A DNA stretch of 64,000 nt, taken from contig OY755196.1 in NCBI GenBank assembly GCA_963576735.1, positions 7,669,912-7,733,911 on the forward strand, given 5' to 3'. The position numbers and the translations under genes were made by a program. The DNA comes from Bedellia somnulentella. Lineage: Eukaryota > Arthropoda > Insecta > Lepidoptera > Bedelliidae. Below the pieces are notes generated by a model that was not told the DNA's origin, ran no database searches, and saw only the letters and a program-made list of their open reading frames with translations. How positions within the stretch are numbered: position 1 is the stretch's first letter; every line of letters starts with the position of its first letter. Of this stretch, positions 1-10,231 are shown one piece after another.

Positions 1-132
1 ACAAAAAAACAATGAAAGAGCATGTATGAGAAGAATAATGAATGTAACTGAAGTATGAGAGATTTGTTAGGATCGTACAAAGTGGCGATGCCTGCCTATC
101 CCAATGGGAACAACGGGCGTAAATGTAAGTAA
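1..132 (+). repeat. RTE-1 LINE 3' end fragment
   Basis: Matches the last ~130 bp of the RTE-1 copy ending at 17521: the coding end (CQDRTKWRSIVSAYPNGN region), then the stop and 3' end. It is degraded, and the ATGT tail is poor. The window begins inside it. Confidence 0.7.
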
Positions 133-158
133 AGGTATACCAAATCTGTTATACATTA

Positions 159-512
159 CAACATAACATAAACGTTCACGCCAAATATCCCCGAAGGGAT
201 TGGCAGAGGTATTAATACAAAGTCACGTGATGTTCAGAGTACCCACGTTTTTGCATGGACAGTGTATTCACGTGATAGGGGGCAGGCCTATCGCCGTTTT
301 GTACTTATACACTGTCACATGGCTAAGTACAACTCAGCCATGTGGGTTTCCTCACGATGTTTTCCCTAACCATTAATAACCGTGATAAATTAACCACACA
401 TATGTCTTTAGAAAAGACAAATTGGTGTAGGCCCGACCCGAGATTCAAACACTACTCGTTTGCACGATAGTGTTTGAATCCCGGGTGTTCTACCCATTGA
501 GCTATCACGTCG
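159..512 (-). repeat. SINE-B, near full length
   Basis: The tRNA-like head lies at the high-coordinate end (TGATAGCTCAATGGG resembles an A box) and the TTATG-type tail at the low end. The head carries a small internal duplication around the B box, so the GTGTTTGAATC block appears twice. Confidence 0.85.
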
Positions 513-775
513 TTTGAATATACATTACAAACATATTTAAATACCCATGTTATTATGATTAACATGTCAAAATGTCGGCATCTCCGTTACAAATTAAAGT
601 TGCTAATTAAAATTAATAAGCGCTAACAAATTGCTAACATGTTTCGGTTGAAGTCAACATGTCCTATTTGCATGTTGACTCGTAAATTATGTTGAGAGGA
701 CAAATACAAGTACCTTATTATGGTTTACACGAGGAATTAACATACATACATACATATTCTATAAATCCCGATTGC
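513..775. other. No recognisable feature
   Basis: AT-rich sequence between SINE-B and SINE-A. I see no coding signal or repeat shared with the rest of the window. Confidence 0.5.
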
Positions 776-963
776 TGTGTAGTGTCAGCTTAGAATAGCA
801 CTACCCCACAGATTTTCGGGTGATGCGGTTGGAGACCCGTCACCAACAACCTTTCTCCACTTTCACAATATTTTCCCCACTCACATTTCCAAAAGTGACT
901 GAGGAATTTTTAATTCCTTGGCTCTGGCTACCCCTTCTAGGGATTTATAGCAGTACGTATATG
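776..963 (+). repeat. SINE-A, internally deleted
   Basis: Head (GTGTAGTGTC) and 3' body are present, but ~60 bp between them is missing. The copy ends in its tail exactly where mariner copy 1 begins. Confidence 0.8.
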
Positions 964-965
964 TA

Positions 966-2251
966 CGAGGGCAATGCTACTATACGATACTCAAAAATTA
1001 TAAAATTTTCTTTATTACAAGTATCGATCTTTTCAAAGTATTCACCCTGAGCACGTATACACTTTTCACAGAAAATACCTATGACCACTCTTCTTTAGAT
1101 ACCTCAGAAATCTCGAAACTATAGGCAACCAGCGCATCTTCTTTGCTTTCAAACCTCTTCCCCTTTAGTTTTTCTTAGATTTTTGGAAACAAGTAAAATT
1201 CAAAAGGCGCTAGGTCGGGGGAATATAGGGGGTGAGGGAGGATTGACACATTTTTTGAGTTGAAAAAGTCAAGTGTTCTGGCAGACGTGTGCGGCGCTGC
1301 ATTGTCGTGGTGCCAGAGAAGGTGCCAAATTCCTGACTTCGGTCAATTGTCACACCAAGCTGATATTAGTGTTGGAGCACAAACTCTCACATAAGATTTG
1401 GAGTTCACCGTATTTTCATTCTCTAGCACAGCAGTAGCAACATGACCCGTTTTGCAGAAAGACGAGGCGACCATTTGTTTCTGTGTGCTTCGTGCACGGC
1501 GACATTTCGTTGGAGTTGGCTCGTCTTCAAAGCACCATATATTCGACTGTCGCTTTGATTCGGGATCACAATTATATAGCCATGTTTCGTCACCAGTCAG
1601 TATATCAAATACGTTTTTTTTTCTCGCCTCCGTTGAATTTATCTATCATGAATAGGCACCAATCCACCCGTCGGTCTTTCTGCTCATCGGTAAGTTTGTG
1701 CGGCACCCATCTCGAACAACATTTACGGAGAGAAAAGTGGTCGTGAATTATGGTTTGCATTGCTGCTGATCCTATTCCTAGTTCACGTTCTAGCTCTAAA
1801 TATGTAATTCGTCGGTTTTTGCGAATAAGTTTTTCGACTGCACGAACGTTTTCTTGCGTGACCTCGGTTGGCGGCCGTCCTGTCTTCGCTTCATCTTCGA
1901 GACAACCCCGTCCTCTTTTGAATTCAGTAAACCAATTGAATACTTTTGCTCGGGAACAATCAGACTCACTAAAAGTAGAAGCCAAAAGTTCAAAACATTC
2001 TTTAGGCTTTAAACCTTTTTTAAAGTCATAACAAATCATAGCGCAAAAATCACGTCGACTGAGCTCCATTGTTGCAGGTGATTTTCCGCCAGATTCTCGA
2101 AAAAATGATGCTCATTAAAAAAAAAAAAATTAGAGGTGTGTATTCTATATTCAAATATGTCAATAAAAAACCAGCCTATAAGTTGGTGTATAGCTTGCCT
2201 GTGTCAATTAAATGAGAAAAGAGTATCTATCTTCTATTGGCATGCCCCTCG
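966..2251 (-). mobile_element. mariner-family transposon, copy 1 (full length, inactive)
   Basis: A 1286 bp element, the usual mariner size. It is flanked by TA at 964-965 and 2252-2253, the classic mariner target duplication. Imperfect terminal inverted repeats are visible: CGAGGGCAATGC at the left end and, read in reverse, CGAGGGGCATGCC at the right. The transposase is on the minus strand and is broken. The left flank is a SINE-A tail and the right flank a SINE-B head, so it inserted at a SINE junction. Confidence 0.92.
1030..2069 (-). pseudogene. mariner transposase, frameshifted
   Basis: Starting at the ATG (MELSRRDFCAMI), the first 150 codons are open. They give the paired helix-turn-helix DNA-binding part (CSRAKVFNWFTEFKRG; GRPPTEVT; ITYLELERELGIG) and then the WVPHKLTDEQK linker typical of mariner. 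The frame breaks at an A-run around 1612-1622, where copy 2 has a shorter run. The catalytic half continues in another frame: GDETWLYN, then LWHHDNAAPHT, then YSPDLAPFEFYLFP. In that last block the position normally occupied by the third catalytic Asp reads as Glu. A stop near 1178 gives further decay. Known family role: cut-and-paste transposition by a DD34D-type nuclease. This copy cannot make it. Confidence 0.9.
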
Positions 2252-2253
2252 TA

Positions 2254-2340
2254 TGGCCGCGTATAGGCCCGTCTCGGGGTTTGAAGCCTTATCGTCTACA
2301 TGATGAGTGGTCTTCTATCCACTGAGCTATCATTGTTGCT
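2254..2340 (-). repeat. SINE-B head fragment
   Basis: Reverse complement reads TGATAGCTCAGTGGATAGAA then CTTCAAACCCCGAGACGGG, the tRNA-like A and B box region. The rest of the SINE is missing, and the fragment stops at the mariner right end. Confidence 0.65.
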
Positions 2341-2529
2341 TATTATTATTTAATAGATATACTTATTATAGCTGTAAAGTGTTGGTTTAAAACAACACTA
2401 ACCCATTTCTTCTCACTGGTGCCATAAGAGGCTACACATTTTTTCTATTCTATTCTTTTCTATATGACCCTTATCTGAGGACAAATCCCTTCTCCAATGT
2501 AAATTAAAAGTTTCAGATATCTACAAACA

Positions 2530-2766
2530 TTTACTTATGGCTATATTTCCCTAGAAGGGGTAACCAGAGCTAAGGAATTATAAATTCCTCAGCCACTTTT
2601 GGAAGTTGAGTGGGGAAAAGATGGTAAAAATAAAGGCTTTTGGTGATGGGTCTCCAACCGCATCGCCCAAAATCCAATAAAAAGCCCACATACCCTTAGT
2701 CGCCTCGTACGACACCCTTGGGTAGAAAGGGGTAGCGACATTCTAAGCCGACACTACACGGCATTG
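2530..2766 (-). repeat. SINE-A, full length
   Basis: All parts are present, from the tail side (CTAGAAGGGGTAACCAGAGC) to the head (GCCGACACTACACGGC). The head uses the 'GTAGAAAGGGGTAG' subtype while the body is of the 'AAAAGATGG' subtype. Confidence 0.85.
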
Positions 2767-2808
2767 ATATCGGTTGCCGTTATTATCGCAAATACATAAT
2801 AAATCCAC

Positions 2809-2938
2809 CCCTATCACGTGAGTACACTATCCAAGCAAAACGTGGGTACTTTGAACACCAGGTGACAATATCATGTGGTGTTCAGAAGTATTAGTACCTC
2901 TGCCAACACCTTCGGGGATATGCGGCGTGAACGCTTCA
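2809..2938 (+). repeat. SINE-B 3' fragment
   Basis: Contains TATCACGTGAGTACACT through GGCGTGAACGCTT. The head is absent. Confidence 0.75.
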
Positions 2939-3117
2939 GTGTTTGAGTCTGGAGAGAATAAATTTAATATTAAAGGGGGATTATTACCCAAAGATTTTTC
3001 TTGGTATGTATGCCAGGGATATAAAATTGTTGAAACATACACATCCTCCAATGCTCCTGGTGTGATCCCTTACCTTAATATAAAGGTTCAATTACCGCCT
3101 TGCATCAATATTGTGGT

Positions 3118-3156
3118 ACTTTGCCACTCAACCAGCATTTTTGGATAAGAAAGTAC
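3118..3156 (-). repeat. Short RTE-1 fragment
   Basis: Matches the minus-strand RTE-1 copy around 59464-59502 (CCAGCATTTTTGGA). The intervening 2939-3117 is unassigned. Confidence 0.5.
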
Positions 3157-3222
3157 AATCAAAAATGCACCAACCCTTTACCAGCTTTATTGATTAAAAC
3201 ATACATAAAATATATATTACAC

Positions 3223-3305
3223 ACCGTATATCTGAAGGGGCTGTAGATGTATTCATAATTCTGAAATCACGCGACATTATTGTCTGTAATTCACAGCATA
3301 GAACC
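3223..3305 (-). repeat. Degenerate SINE-B 3' end
   Basis: Weak match to the SINE-B 3' region (CCGTATATCTGAAGGGG, then ATTCTGAAATCACGCGAC). Confidence 0.4.
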
Positions 3306-3357
3306 TTTCATGCTAGACTCTAACTCGGACTTGGTTAGTTTCTAAATTTATAACCAA

Positions 3358-3566
3358 AGTGTAGTGCCGGCTTAGAATGCCACTACCCCTTTCTACCCAC
3401 GGGTGTCGTAAGAGGCGACTGAAGGTATGGGGCCTCACCAACGATACTTTATTACTACCATCTTGTCCCCTATCAACTTCCAAATGTGGCTGAGGAGTCT
3501 CTAGCTCTGAAGCTCTGGCAACCCCTTTTAGGAATATATTGCCGAGAGTATGTATGTATGTACAAA
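3358..3566 (+). repeat. SINE-A with central deletion
   Basis: Subtype with TTTCTACCCACGGGTGTCG. About 45 bp including the GGTTGGAGACCC block is deleted. It ends in ATGTATGTATGTA. Positions 3567-3780 hold nothing recognised. Confidence 0.8.
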
Positions 3567-3780
3567 AAAGTTCATTTTATTGCTGTTGCTTACATGCAGT
3601 GATGTTTATGTCTAAAATGCTCAGCCATGAGGCATATCTGTTACCTTTGAAGGTCAAAAGCATAATAATAATCTGTGGATGGTGATTGCAGTAAAAGTTT
3701 TAATGTGACTAGTGCACTGCTTTTCCAATTTAATAAAATTTTTCCAACATTGACATATAAATATTATTGACATAACTGAT

Positions 3781-4026
3781 GCTGTGTAGTGTCGGCTCAG
3801 AATAGCCCTACTCCATTTCTTCCGGTGAGTGTACGTAATAGGCGACTAACGGTATTGGGGCTTTTAAGGGATTTTTGGGCGATGCGGTTGGAGACCCATC
3901 ACCAACAACCTTTATTTTGCCATCTTTTCCCCACTCAACTTTCCAAACGTGGCTGAGGAATTTCTAATTCGTTAGCTCTGGCTATCCCTTCTAGGGATTT
4001 ATAGCCGTGAGTATATGTATGTATTG
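3781..4026 (+). repeat. SINE-A, full length
   Basis: Complete from GCTGTGTAGTGTCGG to the GTGAGTATATGTATGTA tail. Confidence 0.9.
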
Positions 4027-4112
4027 ACATGAAATACTCACGGCTTTAGTTTCCATAAGCATGTGATGACCAACCATCCTTATTTTTACAATCATTTTCT
4101 CACTCCTTTAAC

Positions 4113-4368
4113 CTTGTAGTGCCGGTTTAGAATGTCACTACACGTTTTCTTTTTTTCTCACACACGGGTGTCGTAAGAGGCGACTGAGGGTATGGGGCTT
4201 TTTGAAGTGAGTTCAGTGAAGAGATAGGCGATGCAGTTTGAAACCCATCACCAACGATACTTTATATCTATCATCTTGTCTCCAATCAACTTCCAAATGT
4301 GTCTGTTTCTAGTTCAAGAGCTCTGGCTACTCCTTTTTGATATTTATGGGCGAGTGTATGTATGTATG
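4113..4368 (+). repeat. SINE-A, full length, second subtype
   Basis: Head TGTAGTGCCGG, body ACCAACGATACTTTAT, 3' part CTCTGGCTACTCCTTTTT, then the ATGT tail. Confidence 0.85.
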
Positions 4369-4482
4369 ATGCATGTTTTCCTCACTTGTTTTCGAAAAAC
4401 AGGTTAGGGTTTTCCTATTTCGTAACACTAAGGGAAGCCCCCTTTCTTAGGATTCCTTCGTGAGTTTGGTTATCTACTTTCA

Positions 4483-4568
4483 CCCCTATCACGTAAATAA
4501 ACTGTCTGAGAAAAACGTGGGTACTCTGAACACCAGGTGACAGTGTCACGTGATGTTCAGAAGTATTA
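4483..4568 (+). repeat. SINE-B internal fragment
   Basis: Runs from TATCACGTAAATAAACTGTC to GATGTTCAGAAGTATTAA and is cut directly by the head of SINE-C. Confidence 0.7.
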
Positions 4569-4690
4569 ATGACAGCCGTGGCCGAGTGGATAGGTGACTA
4601 GCTTCTCGGTCTGGAGGTTGCGGGTTCGATCCCCGCTGAGAGCAACATTTATGTGATGAGCATAAACGATTGTTAGTCTTGGATGTTGTT
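4569..4690 (+). repeat. SINE-C (tRNA-derived), copy 1
   Basis: The head resembles a class II tRNA: CCGTGGCCGAGTGG fits an A box and GGGTTCGATCCCC a B box. It is followed by the family body (GTGATGAGCATAAA, GTCTTGGATGTT) seen also near 27900 and 30600. This is a SINE head, not a functional tRNA gene, because there is no balanced anticodon arm. Confidence 0.75.
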
Positions 4691-5442
4691 ATACAATACA
4701 AGTCCTGCTTAGTTTGGGGCTAACTTGATCTACGTATAATATGTAAGAAAGAACTTTATTCAGTGCACAGGAAAATACACAACATATAAAAAAATAAAAA
4801 AAAAACATAGTGGTAAACAAAAACAACAAAAGAACATAAGTAAAAAAATTAAAACATAAAAAAGTGTGCAATCGTGAAAATCTTAGAAAATACTATATAA
4901 AAAAGCAGCCCTATGCAGTGAATTGGTTACTGGCTCAGCATGTTGCCACAGATGATGATGTCACCAACCGTGGCGCTGATTTTCAGCCAGTGCCATACAA
5001 ATTGATTCGGCCGGCGAAAGTTAACATTATATAATTCATAAAAATAGAGGAAAAAACTTAACATATTATGTCCGTATATATTTAGTACTAGTGCCTATGC
5101 AAACCCCTTTGGGGATATAGAGCGTGAACGTTAGAGTTTGGTTATCTAACCAAGGTTGGCCAACGCATAAAATTCTTTCCGTCTTAGACATAGTAAGAAT
5201 GTATCATGCGCGACCTCAAAGCTATAAACGTACATTATTTTTTACGATCTACCCGCATACGACCATAATGTTTATTCACTCCAGCAAACGAAACGAACAC
5301 TATTTTATAGATTTCCGTGGTTATTTTGATTTGCAATGACGTCACTCAACATACTGTCTATTGGATTCATTAATTTATTGATAAACTCTGTTAGATGAGT
5401 GGAAAAAACCATCGATTTTAATGCAGGGGATGTGTTCTTAAA
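4691..5442. other. AT-rich stretch, little recognised
   Basis: Nothing coding is seen. Positions 5090-5130 hold a short SINE-B 3' fragment (CCCCTTTGGGGATATAGAGC). The rest is unassigned. Confidence 0.4.
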
Positions 5443-5522
5443 CGCCCGATTTCTGAATCGAGTATTCCAGCTGAGAACAACTTAAGTATCATTCTGTCGC
5501 ATTGAAATATTAACAACTAAAT
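5443..5522 (-). repeat. Half copy of 138 bp foldback element
   Basis: Contains one arm of the element seen complete at 18811-18948 and 30691-30828 (CGCCCGATTTCTGAAT and AACAACTTAAGTATC). The orientation is that of the right arm, and the other arm is missing. Confidence 0.7.
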
Positions 5523-5632
5523 GAGATATTAGATAATTGATTATTCACAATTCAGAAATTTATCAAGGTTGTCAATGATAAGGGAACCTAATACCTCAGT
5601 TTTGCTTTGTCATCCAAAAACTCAAACGTTAA

Positions 5633-5935
5633 TGCCGTATATCCTCAAAGGGGTTGGCATAGGTACTAATACTTCTGAACATCACGTGACATTATCATCT
5701 GGTGTATAGAGTACTCATGTTTTGCTTGGTCAGTGTACTCACGTGAAAGGCACAGTGTACTCTGGCCTATTGCCGTTTTTTTACAAATTCACTGTCACTT
5801 TACTAATTACAACTTACCCTTGTGGGTTTCTCACGATATTTTCCCTCTCCGTTAACAATCATACATATGACTTTAGAAAAAACAAATTTGTGTAAGCTTG
5901 ACCCAGATTTGAACTATTCCCGCAAGCATGAATTT
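5633..5935 (-). repeat. SINE-B, diverged
   Basis: Most of the family body is present. The head end is eroded and runs into a SINE-A copy. Confidence 0.75.
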
Positions 5936-6185
5936 CAGCTGTGTAGTGTCGGCATAGAATAACACTACCCCATTTCTTCCGGTGGGTGTACGTAAGAGGC
6001 GACTAACGGATTTGGAGCTTTTAAGGGATTTTTGGGCGATGTGGTTGGAGACCCATCACCGGAAACCTTTATTTTACCATCTTTTCCCCACTAAAATTTT
6101 CAAACGTGGCTGAGGAATTTCCAATTCCTTAGCTCTGGCTACCCCTTCTAGGGATTTATAGCCGTGAGCATATGTATGTATGCAT
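5936..6185 (+). repeat. SINE-A, full length
   Basis: Complete head, GCGATGTGGTTGGAGACCC block, 3' body and ATGT tail. Confidence 0.9.
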
Positions 6186-6262
6186 GAATATCTATGTTTA
6201 TCTTTACACATCTCTCATAACTTCGAAATCAAAATTATCATGATAATATATATTTTTTTACA

Positions 6263-6539
6263 TCAGACACTGTGACTGAAATTTGAGTTGAATATTGAAT
6301 ATAAATATTGATCTTACGTTGATAAAACTTGTTTCATTTAATACATCAACCAGTATACGTGATTGAATGTAAAGCCAATGCAGTTATTGACATGTCAGTC
6401 AAACACTGATATTTGACAATTAAATAAACATAATACTCGTATTCGCTTTATTCTCTGCTCACGCAAATTTTATCAGTAGTTCATTCATAAACTGACGTGT
6501 ATAACTAGGATCGGGTGCTATGCAACATTTATCTACTAG
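6263..6539 (+). mobile_element. Hel-2, small Helitron-like element
   Basis: Begins TC, ends CTAG and sits between A (6262) and T (6540), the insertion signature of Helitrons. Three other copies occur (47283, 56288, 62121), and the 56288 copy has the same two ends. It is non-coding. I see no strong 3' hairpin, so the Helitron assignment rests on termini and flanks. Confidence 0.6.
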
Positions 6540-6574
6540 TATACTAATTTATTTTAAAAACCCATATGGCTGAG

Positions 6575-6758
6575 TTGTAGAATAGAATAGAATAGAATAA
6601 CTCTTTATTGCACATCAAACACAAATTTACAAAAATGATAATATGATCAAACAGTTTACAGTGAGGTACAATCGGTGGTCTTATCGCTAAAGCGATCTTT
6701 TCCATAAAGTTGTACTTTAGCATGAGTCAGTTTATTCGTAAAAAAATGGTAATCGGCC
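6575..6758 (-). repeat. LINE 3' end with polyadenylation-type tail
   Basis: Reverse complement ends TGCAATAAAGAGTTATTCT followed by repeated ATTCT, a LINE 3' terminus. A shorter copy of the same 3' end lies at 59765-59845. No coding part remains. Confidence 0.65.
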
Positions 6759-6759
6759 T

Positions 6760-6912
6760 GCCTCATGTCCTATTTCCTCACGATGTTTTCCTCCTCTTTC
6801 CTCACCGTTAACAACCATGATGCATTCACCACATATATGACTTTAGAAAAGACAAATTGGTGGAGGTCCAATCTGGGATTTGAATCGTGTGCACGATATC
6901 ACAGTTGCTGTG
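6760..6912 (-). repeat. SINE-B 5' half
   Basis: Contains the CCTCACGATGTTTTCC to GATATCACAGTTG section. The 3' half is missing. Confidence 0.7.
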
Positions 6913-6955
6913 CTTTTACATGTAACGGTGTATTAGTATAGTACAAAATTACGTT

Positions 6956-7044
6956 TGCCAGGATCGTACAAAGTGGCGATCGATAGTCTCTGCCTACCCC
7001 AATGGGAATAAACGGCGTGAGTATATGTATGTATGTATGTAAAA
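6956..7044 (+). repeat. RTE-1 3' end fragment
   Basis: Contains GCCAGGATCGTACAAAGTGG through GGCGTGAGTATATG and four ATGT units. Confidence 0.8.
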
Positions 7045-7052
7045 TTACGATA

Positions 7053-7192
7053 GGGCCCATATCATGTGAGAGCACAGTCCAGGTCAAACGTGGGAACTCT
7101 CAATAAACAAATCACAAAAAAGGTCACATGTTTTTCAGATAATTACGAGTAGTTCCTTAACTTCCCTTTCGAAGATTTACGGCGTGAACGCT
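7053..7192 (+). repeat. SINE-B 3' fragment, diverged
   Basis: Contains ATCATGTGAGAGCACAGTCC to TACGGCGTGAACGC. Confidence 0.6.
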
Positions 7193-7224
7193 GAATTGGA
7201 GTTGGGGTATTCATTTATTCTAAA

Positions 7225-8388
7225 TGGTGGATATTAGAATAGCATGAAAAGAAAACTCTTCATTAAGCATCTCAAAAAATAGTATTTAGAAACAAAAATC
7301 ATATACATAGTTTTATCAGTATTCAAGGACAGAAAATTATTAAAAAGCCAGTCATTCACAATACTAAAGCCAGATTGAGCAAATTTATAAGCTTCGTCTA
7401 TTGTTTTTGCAGAAAAAAGTAAGGCTGTGTCATCTGCATATGAAACTATGGTGCCGTTATTAAGTTGGAGATTACATAGCTCATTAATATAAATCAAAAA
7501 TAGGCTGGGTCCTAAGATACTACCCTGAGGGACGCCAAAGGGGTGGTTTTTTTAAAAATGTGCTATAATTGTCTCCAATTTTTAGGCACTGAAGTCTATT
7601 ACTAAGATAACTTTTAAATAATTTTAACTGAGTATCCCGAATGCCGATATTTTCTAATTTCTGCAATAAAATTGGAATTGAAATTGTATCAAAGGCTTTT
7701 TTGAGGTCGAGAAAAATCCCTATAACATGCATACCTTTGTCCAAATTTTGCACAATTTCATTTGTAAGGCAATGGACTGCGTCATCAGTTGATAACTTTT
7801 TACGGAAACCAAACTGGCAACTTGAGAGAAAGGATATTTCATCTAAATATTTTATTAACCTACTGTTCATTATTTTTTCCAAAATTTTAGAGAAAGTGGG
7901 AAGAAGAGAAATCGGTCTGTAATTATTTGGTTGGTTTTTATCCCCCGATTTATAAATCGGAATAACCACAGCTTTTTTTAATGACTCGGGGAATATACCT
8001 TGAGACAAACAATTTTGAAATATGAGAGTTAACGGAGGGGCTAGTATATCCTTACAAAATTTCAAAACTTTAAATGAGATGTTATCCCATCCGGGGGCAC
8101 TATTACTTTTTAAGTTATTTATAATACCTTCTACTTCAGAGACGTCTGTATCGATCATAACAAATGATTTAAGCCTTGAAGGGTGTTTAGAATTAGCTTG
8201 ATAGTATTTTTCAAAATTTGCCTGTTCAGATAAATTCTTACCAATGTTAATGAAAAATTTATTTATGAATTCCGCTGACTGTGTGGGAGTTGACCTTAGT
8301 TTGAATAGTTCGTTAGGGATATCATTATGTTTTTTCGTGCAGGTCTTTTTTTTAATGAAATTCCAAATTAATTTGTTGTTGTTCAACC
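7225..8388 (-). pseudogene. Jockey-superfamily LINE reverse transcriptase, 5'-truncated and frameshifted
   Basis: The 290-residue part (7520-8392) has the linker and RT fingers/palm: SAPGWDNISFKVLK, PIYKSGDKNQPNNYRPISLL, CQFGFRKKLSTDDAV and the catalytic Asp region FLDLKKAFDTI. A frameshift at 7520-7555 breaks the GVPQGSILGP block. The following 87 residues (7234-7497) carry SYADDTALL, the YxDD catalytic motif. The endonuclease and the end of the protein are absent. Family role: reverse transcription of LINE RNA at the nicked target. The first three codons (MRL) come from a SINE-A scrap (8383-8398), not the LINE, so the apparent start is artificial. Clade within jockey/CR1/Daphne is not resolved. 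Confidence 0.9.
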
Positions 8389-8486
8389 GCATCGCCCAAC
8401 ATCGTTAAACACTACGAAATATTAGTAGTTCAGTAAAATATTTTAAATATGTTTTCCATTGCATAAAACAGAAATATGAAAGAATC

Positions 8487-8867
8487 AACCGTGATAGCCC
8501 AGTGGGTAGAACACTCGGTTATCGTGCAAACGACTAGTGTTCAAATCCTGGGTCGGGCCTTCACCAATTTGTCTTTTCAAAAGTCATATGTATGGTTAAT
8601 TTATCATGGTTGTTAACGGTGAGGGAAAACATCGTGAGGAAACCCACATGGCTGAGTTGTACTTAGTCATGTGACAGTGTATTCGTACAAAACGGCGATA
8701 GGCCTGCCCCCTATCATGTGAGCGCACTGTCTAAGCAAAACGTGGGTACCTTCTCTAGACACTAGATGGCGCTGCCATGTGAGTTCAGAAGTATTGGTAC
8801 CTCTGCCAATCCCTTTGGGGATAAACGGCGTAAACGTTTATGTTATTATGTTATGTTTATGTTATGA
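8487..8867 (+). repeat. SINE-B, full length
   Basis: Good reference copy. The tRNA-like head has TAGCCCAGTGGG (A box) and GTTCAAATCC (B box), followed by ~300 bp of body and a TTATG-rich tail. Transcription by RNA polymerase III is inferred from the boxes. Confidence 0.92.
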
Positions 8868-8953
8868 CACTTTTCCTAAACGGCCTACCTAGTAAGAGTA
8901 AAGATACATTTATAGCCTCGAATTTGCCGACAAGATTAGTTACTGGAGATCTA

Positions 8954-9080
8954 GCAACAGCTATATTTTATAGGCACAATATCAGATAGAAAGAGATGAC
9001 AGTATACGACACTAGGTAAGTGCGAAAGAGATGGCTGTTTTGTAACTCGCGATATCTAGTTAAAAGGTCGCTCGTACATT
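8954..9080 (+). repeat. Repeat Q, copy 1
   Basis: Shares GTGAAAGAGATGGCTGTTTT-like and CGATATCTAGTT blocks with 48037-48163. Class is unknown. Confidence 0.55.
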
Positions 9081-9096
9081 TATGCTTCTGGTCCTA

Positions 9097-9307
9097 TCCG
9101 ACTTAGCTTAGGTACACTTATTTCGCCGCCAGGGCGGCCTTCAGCCGCCCGGCACACAAGTCATGGTGACGCCGCATAGGCCGCAGGGCCAGCAGCACCG
9201 AACCGGTGGGGTTTTAGTCGGTAAAAGTCCGACATACCCCCGTCGCTCTCTCGAGCGACGGGGGATCCATGAGGATTTCCCCACCGGTAAACAAAAAAAA
9301 AAAAATA
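9097..9307 (+). mobile_element. GC-rich retroposed insertion with poly(A) and 16 bp target duplication
   Basis: TATGCTTCTGGTCCTA occurs at 9081-9096 and again at 9308-9323, bracketing a ~211 bp insert that ends in a run of A. Inside is a perfect 12 bp hairpin (CCCCCGTCGCTC / GAGCGACGGGGG). This is a target-primed insertion, either a LINE 3' end or a SINE. It is far richer in GC than its neighbours. I cannot assign the family. Confidence 0.85.
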
Positions 9308-9461
9308 TATGCTTCTGGTCCTACAGCTTATTGCATGTTTCGTTTACCCAAATCAGGATTGCAAACAAATTTGGTATACTATATACCCAGTTATCGACGA
9401 AAATGTGTTTGGATACAGGCCGAAATAATATTATAGCAATAATCAATAATATTTTTGCTAT

Positions 9462-9717
9462 GCTGTTTATTGTCGGCTTAGAATAGCACTACCCTATTTT
9501 TTTAACTGGCTGATCGTAATAAGCGACTAAGGGGATCGGCGCTTTTAAGTGATTTTTTGGCGATGAAGTTGGAGACCCATCACCAAAAGCCAAAAACATT
9601 CATTCGACAATCTTTTCTCCACTTAACCTTCTAAATTTGTTGCCGAATTATGTGATTCTGAAGCTCTGGCTACGCCTTTAAGATATCTTTAGCCGTAAGT
9701 ATATGTATTGTATGTAA
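9462..9717 (+). repeat. SINE-A, full length, diverged
   Basis: All blocks are present with many substitutions, including GGCGATGAAGTTGGAGACCC. Confidence 0.8.
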
Positions 9718-10007
9718 TAAAATGTTTACAAAGATAACAAAACAACGTTACAAAGGAGTTACTATAGGCGGTTGTATTAACAGAAGGGATATCTTGCAGA
9801 CAACCTTTGATTGGAAAGATAGATAAATAAAATTGAGTCTAGTCAGGTATAAGAACAGAAACATGTTCTAACGATTAATTTGGCTTATGTCAATAAAAGC
9901 CTTTTTATAAACTGAATTTAAAACAATTTATTAATTATAAAACGTACAAACTAATATACATAATACATAAATTACTATATTACATTTTAAAACCAAATTA
10001 AAACGTA

Positions 10008-10231
10008 ACCGAGAGGATGGATGACAGTCAATTAGTGAAAGAGATCTATAGACCTAAAGTAGAAGGTAATGTTAGTGGGAACGATCTAGGACCAAATTGA
10101 GTATGCTCAAAAAGGCAGGCGTCCGAAGGACAAGATTAAAATCTAGAGAGGTTTGCCAGGATCGTATAAAGTAGCGATCGATAGTCTCTGCCTACCCCAA
10201 TGAGAAAAATTGGCGTATGTATATGTATGGA
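10008..10231 (+). repeat. RTE-1 3' end fragment
   Basis: Covers GAGAGGATGGATGACAGTCA to GGCGTATGTATATGTATGG with a deletion in the middle. Positions 9718-10007 before it are unassigned. Confidence 0.75.

Noticed and set aside
820..1050. 76-codon open frame
   Set aside because: It translates SINE-A and mariner end sequence; the same frame recurs wherever SINE-A lies.
2873..3148. 91-codon open frame
   Set aside because: The first half is the SINE-B 3' region and the end overlaps a short RTE-1 scrap in the wrong strand.
4569..4642. tRNA-Leu/Ser-like gene
   Set aside because: The same head with the same following body occurs at 27.9 and 30.6 kb, and the anticodon and variable arms do not pair cleanly; it is SINE-C.
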